In this document: positions 40,417-49,871 of the stretch, piece after piece
Position numbering within the stretch: the first letter of the stretch is position 1
Layout of the letters: every line of letters starts with the position of its first letter
Assembly (NCBI GenBank): GCA_034376725.1
Contig: JAXMJH010000086.1
Span: forward strand, 8,709-72,708
DNA length: 64,000 nucleotides
Direction: 5' to 3'
From: UBA11164 sp034376725
GTDB taxonomy: Bacteria; Pseudomonadota; Gammaproteobacteria; Xanthomonadales; Xanthomonadaceae
Made by a program: the position numbers and the translations under genes
The notes under the pieces: generated by a model
The model's database searches: none
What the model was told of the DNA's origin: nothing
The model's input: the letters and a program-made list of their open reading frames with translations, nothing else

Positions 40417-41187
40417 TCAGCGCAGCAGCGAGCGGTCGCTGCCTTCAATGAATTTGAGCATGTCGGCCACTTCGGCGGAGTCGCTCGCTGCCTCGCGCAT
40501 CTGTTGCAATGCCTCGGCCATCGGGCGGCCGGAGACGTACAGGGCTCGGTAGGCTCGCTTGATGGCGCTGACGCTGTGCGGTGCGAAGCCGCGACGCTTC
40601 AGACCCTCGCTGTTGATGCCGCGCGGTCGCGCGTAGTGGCCGGCGACCATCACGAACGGCGGGACATCGCCGTTGATCTGGCAGCCCATGCCGACAAAGG
40701 CGTGAGCACCGATGCGGCAATACTGGTGAATGCCGGTGAGCCCGCCGATGATCGCCCAGTCGTCCACCACCACGTGCCCGGCCAGGGTGGCATTGTTGGC
40801 CATCACGATGTGGCTGCCGATGCGGCAGTCGTGGGCGATGTGCACCGCAGCCATGATCCAGTTGTCGTCGCCGATGGTGGTGACGCCGGCATCCTGGACG
40901 GTGCCGCGCGAGATGGTGACGTGTTCGCGGAAGGTATTGCCGTTGCCGATGGTCAGCGTGGTCGGCTCGCCGGCGTATTTCTTGTCTTGTGGCGCGCCGC
41001 CGATTACCGAAAAGGCGTGGAATCGGTTATCGCGCCCGATGCGTGTCGGCCCTTCCAGAACGACGTGGTTGTCGATCCGGGTGCCTTCGCCAATCTCCAC
41101 CCCGGCGCCGATGATGCTGAACGCGCCCACCGATACGCCGTCGGCAAGACGGGCTTCGGGGTCGACGATGGCGCTGGGGTGGATCAT
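40417..41187 (-). CDS. lpxA: UDP-N-acetylglucosamine acyltransferase
   Basis: 256 residues from the ATG at 41187 (MIHPSAIVDPEARL). Left-handed beta-helix hexapeptide repeats run through the N-terminal two thirds (IGAGVEIGEG, IGDDNWIM, IAHDCRIGSHIVMANN). Catalytic His is in the VHIAHDC block. The helical C-terminus is GLKRRGFAPHSVSAIKRAYRAL. First step of lipid A synthesis. Starts 2 bases after the fabZ stop. Confidence 0.96.
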   Translation of the reverse strand: MIHPSAIVDPEARLADGVSVGAFSIIGAGVEIGEGTRIDNHVVLEGPTRIGRDNRFHAFSVIGGAPQDKKYAGEPTTLTIGNGNTFREHVTISRGTVQDAGVTTIGDDNWIMAAVHIAHDCRIGSHIVMANNATLAGHVVVDDWAIIGGLTGIHQYCRIGAHAFVGMGCQINGDVPPFVMVAGHYARPRGINSEGLKRRGFAPHSVSAIKRAYRALYVSGRPMAEALQQMREAASDSAEVADMLKFIEGSDRSLLR

Positions 41188-41189
41188 CT

Positions 41190-41663
41190 TCAGCTGATGT
41201 CGGCGCAGGTGATCTGTGCCTCGGCAACGATCTTGCCGGCCACCGAGGCCGTACACCGATAGCGGGCGATATTGCGGATCTCGCGGGCCAGCTCGGCCTC
41301 CAGAGTGAGTTGGTCACCAGGTATTACGGCCTGCAAGAAGCGCGCACTTTCGATTTTTGCCAGGTAGAAGATGCTTCCGAGCGCGCGGCCGCTGCCGGGT
41401 GCGGCAACGGTGCGCGAGAGCTGAGTCAGCAAGCCTGCCGTCTGCGCCATGGCCTCGATCAGCAGGACGCCGGGCATGATTGGACGATCGGGAAAATGGC
41501 CCTGGAAAAACGGCTCGTTGATGGTCACGTTCTTGATCGCCGAAAGCCGCTCGCGCGCCTCGAAGGCGATGACCCGATCGACCAGCAGGAAGGGAAAGCG
41601 ATGCGGAAGCAGCTCCCGTATCCGGTCGATCTCGATCGGCAATGCGACCCGTTGCTCAGTCAT
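41190..41663 (-). CDS. fabZ: 3-hydroxyacyl-ACP dehydratase FabZ
   Basis: 157 residues, hot-dog fold. LLPHRFPFLLVDRV is the typical start, His56 in GHFPDRPIMPGVLLIEAMAQ and Glu70 are the catalytic pair. It dehydrates 3-hydroxyacyl-ACPs in fatty acid synthesis and competes with LpxA and LpxD for hydroxyacyl-ACP. Its start overlaps lpxD by 8 bases. Confidence 0.97.
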   Translation of the reverse strand: MTEQRVALPIEIDRIRELLPHRFPFLLVDRVIAFEARERLSAIKNVTINEPFFQGHFPDRPIMPGVLLIEAMAQTAGLLTQLSRTVAAPGSGRALGSIFYLAKIESARFLQAVIPGDQLTLEAELAREIRNIARYRCTASVAGKIVAEAQITCADIS

Positions 41664-42723
41664 GTCCCTCGGTGTCCTTCTTGTTGTTGAGCGCCAGAAG
41701 GCGCCGAGTGGTGTCGTTCAAATGATGCAGTCGTACCAGATTGCGCTGCCATTGGCGTTGATCCTGCGCCGGAATTCCCGAACCGTAAACGCCAGGCGAG
41801 CGAATCGAACTCGACACCATGCTGAATCCGGTCACCGTGACATCGTCGCAAATCTCCAGATGACCCACGACGCCGACCGCGCCACCGAGCAGGCAGCGGC
41901 GGCCGATTCGGGTCGAGCCGGCCACGCCGACGCAGCCGGCCAGGGCGGTGTGTGCGCCGATGCGAACGTTATGGCCAATCTGTACCTGATTGTCCAGGCG
42001 GACGTCTTCCTCCAGCACAGTGTCTTCCAGTGCGCCCCGGTCGATGGTGGTGTTCGCCCCGATTTCGCAGTCGTCTCCGACGGTCACGCCGCCGAGCTGT
42101 GGCACCTTGAGCCATCGGCCATCGGCTTTGGCCAGGCCAAAGCCTTCCGCGCCTAGAACTGCGCCCGGATGAATGAGCACGCGACGGCCCAGCGCGACGC
42201 GGTCGACCAGAGTCACCCGCGCGACCAGTTCGCAGCCGTCGCCCACCGCACAGTCCTCGCCGATCACGCAGCCGGGGCCAACCACCACACCGGCTCCGAT
42301 CCGGCTTCTTTCGCCGATGCTGCTGTGCGGGCCGATGTGCGCGGCCGGATCGATCCACGCGCTCCCGGCAACAACAGCAGTTGGGTGGATGCCGGGCGGG
42401 CGGATGGGCTTTGCCTCGAAGGCGCGGGCGATCAGTGCGAACGATCGATACGGCTCTGCGCTGATCAGTCGGTCGACCGGGCACGCCTGGGCATCGGACT
42501 CGCTGACGATGACGGCGGCAGCGCGGCAGTCCGCCAGCTGACTGCGATAACGCGAATTTGCCAGGAAGCTGATCTGGTTTGGGCCCGCACCGGCCAGAGT
42601 GGCAACGCCGTCGACCACCCGCGCGCCGTCGCCGAGCAGCTCGCACTCGCCACGTCGGGCCAGCTCCGCCAACGTGAAGGAACGCGGTGGGCGGTCGCCG
42701 GGCTGCGGGGTGCTGGAGGCCAT
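41656..42723 (-). CDS. lpxD: UDP-3-O-acylglucosamine N-acyltransferase
   Basis: 355 residues from the ATG at 42723. Readings from 42810 extend into bamA. An N-terminal uridine-binding domain (FTLAELARRGECELLGDGARVVDGVATL) precedes many hexapeptide repeats (IGPHSSIGERSRIGAGVVVGPG, IGHNVRIGAHTALAG with the catalytic His). Third acylation step of lipid A. It begins 13 bases after bamA with no skp gene between. Confidence 0.95.
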   Translation of the reverse strand: MASSTPQPGDRPPRSFTLAELARRGECELLGDGARVVDGVATLAGAGPNQISFLANSRYRSQLADCRAAAVIVSESDAQACPVDRLISAEPYRSFALIARAFEAKPIRPPGIHPTAVVAGSAWIDPAAHIGPHSSIGERSRIGAGVVVGPGCVIGEDCAVGDGCELVARVTLVDRVALGRRVLIHPGAVLGAEGFGLAKADGRWLKVPQLGGVTVGDDCEIGANTTIDRGALEDTVLEEDVRLDNQVQIGHNVRIGAHTALAGCVGVAGSTRIGRRCLLGGAVGVVGHLEICDDVTVTGFSMVSSSIRSPGVYGSGIPAQDQRQWQRNLVRLHHLNDTTRRLLALNNKKDTEGHD

Positions 42724-42736
42724 CTTCGAGTTCCGC

Positions 42737-45085
42737 TCAGAACGCGGTTCCGAAGGTGAACTGCAAGCGTTCCAGTTCGTCGTCCGCCTTGTCGCGCAGC
42801 GGAATGGCATAGCTGATGATGATCGGGCCTACCGGGGCCTGCCACTGCAGGGAAACGCCGTAGGAGGCACGCAGCTCGCTCTGCTCGAAGCCGTCGATCC
42901 CGTCGAACACGTTGCCGACATCGATAAACGCCGCCACACGCGCGGCATCGGTCTTGAACAAAGAGGGAAAAACGAAGTCGACGCCGCCAACGGTCTTCAG
43001 CGAGCCGCCCAGTGGCTGCCGGAAGGTGCTCAGCTCGGCAAACCCGACCGGGCCAAGGGTGTTGTCGCGGAAGCCGCGGACCGATCGGGTGCCGCCGGCG
43101 ATGAAGTTCTCGAAGAACGGCAGCTCCTTGACATCGCCGTAACCATCGCCGAAGCCCAGATCCAATCGGCTGTTGAGCACCACCCACCGGTGCAGCGGGA
43201 GGAAGTGCGACAGCTGGTACTGGACTTTGTAGTACTCGGCCGTAGAGCCGGGCAGGGTGGCTTCCAGCGATAGTCGCTGCGAGAGACCGCGGGTGGGTAC
43301 GAAGAAATGATTTCGCGAATCGCGCGACCAGAATACTTCTGCCCGCCAGGACTTGAACGTTCGATTGCCGACGCGGTTGATGAAGTCGAGAAACTCGACT
43401 GGCGAAAAGCCGTCGAGCACGAAGATCTGGTTGCTGTCGATACCGAAGCGAACGCCGATCGAGTCGGTCTCGGAGAGCGGGACGCCAAACGTGGCCGATG
43501 CACCGAAGGTGTCCGAGGTGAAGCGCGCCAGGTTCGCGTCGACTGCCTGGAAGTCTCGGAAGAAGAAGTTGTAACCGACCGAGATCCCGTCGTCAGTGAA
43601 GTACGGATCGATAAAACCGAAATCCAGACGGTTGGAGAAGGTGTTTCGCTGCACGGTGGCAGAAACCCGGGTGCCGGTGCCCAGGAAGTTGTCCTGGACC
43701 ACCTGTACCGTGGTGATCAGGCCCGAGACCTGCGAGAAACCGAGGCCAAAGGTGAACTGGCCGGCATTGCGCTCGGTCACCTTGACTACCAGGTCGACCT
43801 GGTCGGGTGTGCCCTGGAGCCGCTCGGTTTCGATGTCGACATTCTCGAAAAACCCAAGGCGCTGCAGACGCACCTTGGATCGATCGATGGCGGCCTGCGA
43901 ATACCAGGCGCCCTCGAACTGACGCAGTTCCCGCCGGACGACATCGTCGGAAGTCTGTAGATTTCCATTGATTTGAATCCGCCGCACGAACACGCGAGGT
44001 CCGGGGTCGACGAACAGTTTGAGATCGACCGTCTTGTCTTCCCGGTTCACGTCCGGGATCGGGGTCACTTCGGAGAAGGCATAGCCGATGTTGGCCAGCA
44101 CCGACATGATCGCGTCAGAGCTCATCTCGATCAGCCTGCGCGAAAAGATCATGCCCGGTACCAGCCTGACCAGCGCCTCGACCTGCTCCTGCGGCAGAAT
44201 GGTGTCGCCGGTCACTTCGACCTTGGAAACAGTGTAGACATCGCCTTCGACGATGTTCGCGGTAATCGCCATGTCGCGCAGATCAGGGCTGATCTCGACC
44301 TGCTGCGACTCGATGCTGAAGTCGACATAGCCGCGGTCCAGATACCAGGCGTTGAGTTTTTCCAGATCGCCGGACAGTTTTTCGCGCGAATACTGATCGT
44401 CGCGCCGGAACCAGGACATCCAGTTGGTGGTGTCCGACTCCCAGCGTTGCCGAAGGTCTTTCTCCTTGAACTGTTCATTGCCGACGATGTTGATATGTCG
44501 GATGCGCGAGGCCTTGCCCTCGGTGATGTCAAGCGTCAGCGAGACCCGATTGCGGTCCAGCGGCGTCACTTGCGGATCGATGCGGGCGTTGTACTTGCCG
44601 CGGTTGTTGTACTGGCGGAACAGCTCCTGCACCAGCCGGTCGAGGTTCTTGCGGTCGAAGGTGTCGCCCTCGGCAAGGCCAGCCTCACCCATGACCCGTG
44701 TCAACTCGTCGGTCTTGATGTCCTTGTTGCCGATCAACGTGACTTTGTCGATCGCTGGGCGCTCGGTAAGAGTGACAACCAGAATGTCGCCCTGGCGGGC
44801 GACCTGCACATCATTGAAAAAACCGCTGGCGAACAGCGAGCGCACCGCCCCGGCGATGACCGCCCGGTCGACTCGGTCGCCGCGCTGGATCGGCAGATGC
44901 GTGAATGCCGTGCCCGCTGCGATGCGCTGAAGGCCTTCCAGACGGATGTCGGAGACGATGAACCCCTCCGGGATGCCGGCCGCGGGGGCAGGCTGGGGCA
45001 CCAGCATTTGTGCATGGATGGGGCTGGTGGCGAGTGCGCTGGCCAGGGCCAGGGCCAGCAGGCGGGGTTTGATATGTGGCGGCAT
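42737..45085 (-). CDS. bamA: Outer membrane protein assembly factor BamA
   Basis: 782 residues. Signal peptide MPPHIKPRLLALALASALATSPIHA is cleaved near residue 25. Five POTRA domains follow (first FIVSDIRLEGLQRIAAGTAF). The C-terminal 16-strand barrel has the RGF loop motif (GTRSVRGFRDNTLGP) and ends in aromatic GTAF. It inserts beta-barrel proteins into the outer membrane. A 62-base gap separates it from rseP. Confidence 0.97.
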   Translation of the reverse strand: MPPHIKPRLLALALASALATSPIHAQMLVPQPAPAAGIPEGFIVSDIRLEGLQRIAAGTAFTHLPIQRGDRVDRAVIAGAVRSLFASGFFNDVQVARQGDILVVTLTERPAIDKVTLIGNKDIKTDELTRVMGEAGLAEGDTFDRKNLDRLVQELFRQYNNRGKYNARIDPQVTPLDRNRVSLTLDITEGKASRIRHINIVGNEQFKEKDLRQRWESDTTNWMSWFRRDDQYSREKLSGDLEKLNAWYLDRGYVDFSIESQQVEISPDLRDMAITANIVEGDVYTVSKVEVTGDTILPQEQVEALVRLVPGMIFSRRLIEMSSDAIMSVLANIGYAFSEVTPIPDVNREDKTVDLKLFVDPGPRVFVRRIQINGNLQTSDDVVRRELRQFEGAWYSQAAIDRSKVRLQRLGFFENVDIETERLQGTPDQVDLVVKVTERNAGQFTFGLGFSQVSGLITTVQVVQDNFLGTGTRVSATVQRNTFSNRLDFGFIDPYFTDDGISVGYNFFFRDFQAVDANLARFTSDTFGASATFGVPLSETDSIGVRFGIDSNQIFVLDGFSPVEFLDFINRVGNRTFKSWRAEVFWSRDSRNHFFVPTRGLSQRLSLEATLPGSTAEYYKVQYQLSHFLPLHRWVVLNSRLDLGFGDGYGDVKELPFFENFIAGGTRSVRGFRDNTLGPVGFAELSTFRQPLGGSLKTVGGVDFVFPSLFKTDAARVAAFIDVGNVFDGIDGFEQSELRASYGVSLQWQAPVGPIIISYAIPLRDKADDELERLQFTFGTAF

Positions 45086-45147
45086 TCGAAGGATCCGATA
45101 CGAGTGGGACGCACGATGGCGGCCCGGGACAAGGGTGGGTTCCGGGC

Positions 45148-46500
45148 TCAGCCGAACAGTCTCAGCAGGTCATTGTAAAAGGCCAAGCCCATCAACCCGG
45201 CCAGCATCGCCAACCCGACGAATTGACCGGCGACCAGCATTCTTTCGCTGATCGGACTGCCCTTGACCCACTCAATAAAGTAATACAGCAGGTGGCCGCC
45301 ATCCAGTATCGGGATCGGAAGCAGGTTCACGATGGCGAGGCTCAGCGACAACAGGGCCAGGAAACTAAGGAACCAGGCCACCCCAAGCTGGGCCGAAACG
45401 TTGGCATATTGGGCGATGCTGATCGGGCCGGAAAGGTTCTGCAGCGATGCCCTGCCGGTAACCATGCGCCACAGCATCGAAAGGGTTTCGCTGGTCAGTC
45501 GGCCGGTTTCGGCGATCGATGCGCCGATGGCGGCGATCGGCCCGTGCCGCAGCACGGTATCGTAGGCCGCCCGATGCGGTGCTGGCGCAACACCGAGCAG
45601 CCAGCGCTCACCGGAATCGTCCACCACCTGCTTGGGCTGTAGCTCGCGATCCAGAATCTGCCCATCGCGTTCGATCCGCAGGCTCAGCCAGGAACCGCGG
45701 TTCATCGCGTTCTGAACCAGTGGCCCGACCTGATCGAACCACTCCACCGATCTGCCGTCGATCGCCAGCAGGCGGTCGCCGGCCTGCAGCCCGGCTTCGG
45801 CTGCGGCACTGTCGGGCATCACCGTGCCGATCACTGCCGGCAGCAGACGCTGCTGTGGGATCAGGCCCACTTCGAACAGCACGCGTACCTCTTCGAAGTC
45901 CGAATCCAGGCGCTGCAAGGGCAGGGTCACGGTACGCGACTGACCGGTCTCGTCGGCGACCACCAGTTCCACCGGTCGCCGATCGGTGGCGGCCAGCGCC
46001 AGGCTGAGCGTGGCATGTGTCCAGGTGTCGCTTTGCTTGCCGGCGACGCTGACGATCCGGTCGCCCTCGCGGATACCGGCTTCGGCGGCGATGCCCTCGC
46101 TGCGCCCGACCAGTGGCAGGAACTCGGGCTTGCCGATCAAGAACATCAGCCACAACAACCCCAGGCACAGAATCAGGTTGAACACCGGGCCGGCAGCCAC
46201 GATGGCGACCCGCGCACCCAGCGGTTGCCGATTGAACGCGCGCTCGGGCTCGGCGACCGGAACACTGGATTCGCGCTCGTCGAGCATCTTCACATAGCCA
46301 CCGAGGGGAATGGCGGCGATCTGGTAGACCGTTCCGTCCCTGGCCTCGCGCTTCCACAGCGCCTTGCCAAAGCCGACCGAAAAGCGCTCGACCTTGACCC
46401 CGAAGCGGCGCGCCACCCAGAAGTGCCCGAACTCGTGGAAGGTAACCAGGATGCCAAGGCTGATGATCAGCCACCAGATCGATCCGAAGAAGGCTTCCAT
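45148..46500 (-). CDS. rseP: Site-2 zinc metalloprotease RseP
   Basis: 450 residues from the ATG at 46500. Zinc motif HEFGH is at residues 22-26 in the first membrane helix, two PDZ domains lie in the periplasm, and NLLPIPILDGGHLLYY is the conserved LDG block with the third zinc ligand. It cleaves the anti-sigma-E factor RseA within the membrane. In related genomes dxr precedes it; here cdsA does, after a 148-base gap. Confidence 0.95.
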   Translation of the reverse strand: MEAFFGSIWWLIISLGILVTFHEFGHFWVARRFGVKVERFSVGFGKALWKREARDGTVYQIAAIPLGGYVKMLDERESSVPVAEPERAFNRQPLGARVAIVAAGPVFNLILCLGLLWLMFLIGKPEFLPLVGRSEGIAAEAGIREGDRIVSVAGKQSDTWTHATLSLALAATDRRPVELVVADETGQSRTVTLPLQRLDSDFEEVRVLFEVGLIPQQRLLPAVIGTVMPDSAAAEAGLQAGDRLLAIDGRSVEWFDQVGPLVQNAMNRGSWLSLRIERDGQILDRELQPKQVVDDSGERWLLGVAPAPHRAAYDTVLRHGPIAAIGASIAETGRLTSETLSMLWRMVTGRASLQNLSGPISIAQYANVSAQLGVAWFLSFLALLSLSLAIVNLLPIPILDGGHLLYYFIEWVKGSPISERMLVAGQFVGLAMLAGLMGLAFYNDLLRLFG

Positions 46501-46629
46501 GGTCAGCAGGTCTTGTACATGAGGGGCGGGGAAACAGCCGGGCCACAAGGGTAATGTATTGCCGGCTTAAGGGCAGCTGAAAAACGCCAGGAGGCTGTTT
46601 TGGCCGGTCGTCCGCCGTGTTGCAGATCC

Positions 46630-46641
46630 CGTGACGTCACG
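46630..46641. repeat. Perfect 12-base palindrome in the cdsA-rseP gap
   Basis: CGTGACGTCACG, partly overlapping the space just after the cdsA stop (46649, minus strand). It lies about 130 bases before rseP and could be an operator. No function is established. Confidence 0.4.
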
Positions 46642-46648
46642 ATATGCA

Positions 46649-47470
46649 TCACAGCCCGAGCCAGATGCGCGCGATGACGAACGCCGGCAGCGCAGCGAGC
46701 ATGCTGTCGATGCGGTCGAGCATTCCGCCATGGCCAGGAATCACATGGCCCGAATCCTTGATGTGCGCGACCCGCTTGAGCAGACTTTCGAACAGGTCGC
46801 CGAGCACCGCAAACAGTGCGGTGACGATGGCCAGCACCAGCAGGGCCGGCAGGCTAGACCATTCCAGGCCCAGCAACGGCAACGCGGCCACGCTGCCCAG
46901 TGCGGCAGCGACCATGCCGCCCCAGAATCCTTCCCAGGTCTTGTTGGGGCTGATGTTCGGTGCCAGTTTTCGCCGCCCCAGGCGGGAGCCGACCAGAAAT
47001 GCGCCGATATCCACCAGCCACACCAGAGTCAACGCGAACAATGCCCAGCGCGGCCCCAGGCTGGAGCCGGAGTGGATCAGCACCAACGCCGCCCAGGCCG
47101 GAATGACCGCCAGCGAGCCAGCGATCAGCGATACGCCCGGCCGGATGGTTCCGATTTCGGCCAGATTGCGCAGGCGCCAGCGCCAGGCCCAACCGGCTGC
47201 CGCCAGCCACCACAGCATGCCGACCAGACTGACCGCGCTGGCCAGATGCGGCCAGCCATACCAGGCCAGCAGAACCATGGTCAGCGCATTCAGAGCAAGC
47301 AGGCCCAGTCGGGCGGTCAGCGCGAACTCGCCACACAACCGGATCCACTCCCAAAGCGCCAGCAGCATGATGGCGGCCAGCAGGACGGCAACGATGTGCG
47401 TCGGGAGCCACATGATGCCGACGATGGCCAGCGGTGCCAGCAGTGCGGCGCTGAGGATCCGGGTCAGCAT
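46649..47470 (-). CDS. cdsA: Phosphatidate cytidylyltransferase
   Basis: 273 residues, mostly hydrophobic with about seven or eight membrane spans. The family signature is SLLKRVAHIKDSGHVIPGHGGMLDRIDS near the C-terminus, preceded by APNISPNKTWEGFWGG. It makes CDP-diacylglycerol for phospholipid synthesis. Its ATG directly abuts the uppS stop, so the two are coupled. Confidence 0.95.
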   Translation of the reverse strand: MLTRILSAALLAPLAIVGIMWLPTHIVAVLLAAIMLLALWEWIRLCGEFALTARLGLLALNALTMVLLAWYGWPHLASAVSLVGMLWWLAAAGWAWRWRLRNLAEIGTIRPGVSLIAGSLAVIPAWAALVLIHSGSSLGPRWALFALTLVWLVDIGAFLVGSRLGRRKLAPNISPNKTWEGFWGGMVAAALGSVAALPLLGLEWSSLPALLVLAIVTALFAVLGDLFESLLKRVAHIKDSGHVIPGHGGMLDRIDSMLAALPAFVIARIWLGL

Positions 47471-48301
47471 TCAGATCACATCCCCGCCAACAGCAGCTCC
47501 GGCCGAATGGCTGGAGGGGCTGGCGTCAGGGGTGCTGGAGTCTGTCGCGCAGGCAACGTCTTTCGTGGGGTCGGCAACATTGCCGAACCGGCGATCGCGA
47601 CTTCTGAACGCCACCAAGGCCTGATCCAGGATCGTCTCGCTCAGGTCGGGCCACAGGCACGGCGTGAACCACAGCTCGGTGTAAGCCAGATGCCAGAGCA
47701 GAAAGTTGCTGAGCCGGTACTCGCCGCCGGTCCGGATGAACAGGTCGGGTTCGGGTAAGTCGGCCAGGCCGAGCGCCTGGGAGAACATGTCGGCATCGAT
47801 CTGCTCCGGGTCCAGAGTGCCGCGCGCCGAAGCCCGCGCCAGCGACTTGGCCGCCTCCACGATGTCCCAGCGCCCGCCGTAGCCGACGGCGACATTGAGC
47901 GTCAGCCCGATATTCGCTGCGGTCAGGCGCTCTGCGGCGCGCATCCGCTTGCGAAGTTCGTCGCTGAAGCCGGTTTGATCGCCGATGAACCGCAGGCGCA
48001 CGCCTCGGCGGTGCATCTCGGTCACTTCGCGCTCCAGTGCCCGCAGGAACAGCTGCATGAGCGAGCCAACCTCCTCCGCAGGGCGCTGCCAGTTTTCGCT
48101 GGAGAATGCGAACAGGGTCAGTGTGGCGATGCCCTTGGCCAGGCAATAGTCGACGCAAAGATTCACCGCACGGGCCCCGGCCCGGTGCCCAACCACGCGC
48201 GGGCGCTGGCGGCGCTGCGCCCAGCGACCGTTGCCATCCATGATGATGGCGAGGTGCCTGGGCAGCGGTGCGCTGGCGGAAAGGGGAGTTGCGGCGCTCA
48301 T
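47471..48301 (-). CDS. uppS: Undecaprenyl diphosphate synthase
   Basis: 276 residues. LAIIMDGNGRWAQRR contains the catalytic Asp and the diphosphate loop, FAFSSENWQRP follows, and DLFIRTGGEYRLSNFLLWHLAYTELWF is the C-terminal signature. The final 40 residues (TKDVACATDSSTPDASP and on) are a low-complexity tail beyond the usual length of about 250. It makes the C55 lipid carrier for cell-wall synthesis. Confidence 0.95.
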   Translation of the reverse strand: MSAATPLSASAPLPRHLAIIMDGNGRWAQRRQRPRVVGHRAGARAVNLCVDYCLAKGIATLTLFAFSSENWQRPAEEVGSLMQLFLRALEREVTEMHRRGVRLRFIGDQTGFSDELRKRMRAAERLTAANIGLTLNVAVGYGGRWDIVEAAKSLARASARGTLDPEQIDADMFSQALGLADLPEPDLFIRTGGEYRLSNFLLWHLAYTELWFTPCLWPDLSETILDQALVAFRSRDRRFGNVADPTKDVACATDSSTPDASPSSHSAGAAVGGDVI

Positions 48302-48316
48302 GGGTCGGATTGCGGC

Positions 48317-48874
48317 TCAGATCGCCAGCAGTTCCTGCTCCTTCTCATTGACCACGGCATCGACATCGAGCACCGCTTGGTCGGTGATTTTCTGGATGTC
48401 GTCTTCGGCGCGCCGCGCGTCGTCTTCGGAGACCGCCTTTTCCTTCTGCAACTCCTTGACCTGGTGAATCGCGTCGCGGCGGATATTGCGGATCGCGACC
48501 TTGGTGTTTTCGCCTTCGTGATGAACGTGCTTGCCCAACTCGCGCCGGCGCTCTTCGGTAAGCGGCGGAAGATTGATGCGGATAGTTGTGCCCGAGGTGT
48601 TGGGATTCAGCCCCAGATCGGACGACAGGATGGCTTTCTCGACCGCCGAGACCATCCCCTTTTCCCAGGGGGAGATCGACAGCGTGCGGGCATCGGCTAC
48701 CGAAATGGTGGCGACCTGGGAGAGCGGCATTTCAGAGCCGTAGTAGTTCACCTTGAGGTGGTCGACCAGCGCGGTGCTGGCACGGCCGGTACGCAGCTTG
48801 GTCAGGTCGTGGCGCAGGGCATCGACGCTCTTGCCCATGCGTGTCTTGGCGTCGGATTTGATTTCGTTGAGCAT
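48317..48874 (-). CDS. frr: Ribosome recycling factor
   Basis: 185 residues from the ATG at 48874 (MLNEIKSDAKTRMGKSVDAL). The three-helix bundle and beta/alpha domain are recognisable in LRTGRASTALVDHLKVNYYG, ISPWEKGMVSAVEKAIL and LPPLTEERRRELGKHVHHEGE. It splits post-termination ribosomes with EF-G. Normally pyrH precedes it directly; here a CDF transporter lies between. Confidence 0.97.
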   Translation of the reverse strand: MLNEIKSDAKTRMGKSVDALRHDLTKLRTGRASTALVDHLKVNYYGSEMPLSQVATISVADARTLSISPWEKGMVSAVEKAILSSDLGLNPNTSGTTIRINLPPLTEERRRELGKHVHHEGENTKVAIRNIRRDAIHQVKELQKEKAVSEDDARRAEDDIQKITDQAVLDVDAVVNEKEQELLAI

Positions 48875-48956
48875 TTCGGCTCCGGCTGGCGGTTGCAAGC
48901 TGGTGATTATAGGGGGGCGGGCGCGTGGTTGCCGCATCCTGCTGCGATTGTGCGGC

Positions 48957-49865
48957 TCAATGGTGCGGTGCGGTGTCCTGGCAATCGTGCCGGCACTGCC
49001 TTCCGGTTTCGATTTGCAGCGTGCTGTGATTGATGCCGAAGCCGCTTTCCAGGCCCGATAGCGTGTCGTCCAGAAAATCGTCGTGGTCCGTTTCCCCGGG
49101 CCTGACCAGGTGCGCGGTCAGGGCGACTTCGCCGCTGCCGATCGCCCAGATGTGCAGGTGATGAACCTGACTGACGCCGGGCTGCTGCGCCAGCCAGCTC
49201 ACGACCGCAGCGTGGTCGATGTGCGCGGGCACGGCATCCATCACCTGGCGGAAGCTCTCCAGCAGCAGCTTCCAGCCGGCAATGGCCACCACGGTTGCCA
49301 CCAGCACAGCCAGCAGTGGGTCGAGCAGGTACCAGCCGCGGTAATACATGCCCAGACCGGCCAGCACGGCGGCTACCGACACCCCTGCATCGGCCATCAG
49401 ATGCAGGTAGGCGCCGCGCCGGTTCAAATCCTGTTTGCGGTTGGCGTGAAACAGCATTGCCGTGCCCAGGTTCACGGCAATGCCAATGGCGGCGACCCAG
49501 ATCACCGTCCAGGCCGGAATCTCCGGCGGGGCGGCGAACCGGCGCACGGCTTCCCAGGCCAGGGCGCCGGAAAATCCGGTCAACAGCAGTGCGTTGGCCA
49601 GCGGCGCCAGCAACGTGGCGCGCCGCCAGCCATAGGTATGACTGGCCGTAGGCAGCCGTGAAGCCAGCCGGGCCGCACCCCAGGCCAGGGCGAGGCCAAG
49701 GACATCGCCGAGGTTGTGCACGGCATCGGACAACAGGGCCAGCGAGCCGGTCAGAAAGCCATAGAACGCCTCAAGAACCGTGTAGCCCAGATTGACCAGG
49801 GTTGCCAGCGCGAAGGCCCGCTCCGAGCCGGTCCGGTGCCCGCGATGCGGCGGGTGGTGGTGCAT
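48957..49865 (-). CDS. Cation diffusion facilitator (CDF) family metal transporter
   Basis: 302 residues. A His-rich N-terminus (MHHHPPHRGH) precedes six membrane spans. The metal site is seen in LLSDAVHNLGDVLGLAL (TM2) and YLHLMADAGVSVAAVLAG (TM5). The C-terminal cytoplasmic domain (AVVSWLAQQPGVSQVHHLHIWAIGSGEVALTAHL) ends in another His/Cys-containing tail. The likely substrate is Zn2+ or another divalent cation exported against protons. It starts 6 bases after the pyrH stop, inside the translation-cell envelope cluster. Confidence 0.88.
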   Translation of the reverse strand: MHHHPPHRGHRTGSERAFALATLVNLGYTVLEAFYGFLTGSLALLSDAVHNLGDVLGLALAWGAARLASRLPTASHTYGWRRATLLAPLANALLLTGFSGALAWEAVRRFAAPPEIPAWTVIWVAAIGIAVNLGTAMLFHANRKQDLNRRGAYLHLMADAGVSVAAVLAGLGMYYRGWYLLDPLLAVLVATVVAIAGWKLLLESFRQVMDAVPAHIDHAAVVSWLAQQPGVSQVHHLHIWAIGSGEVALTAHLVRPGETDHDDFLDDTLSGLESGFGINHSTLQIETGRQCRHDCQDTAPHH

Positions 49866-49871
49866 CGCGAT

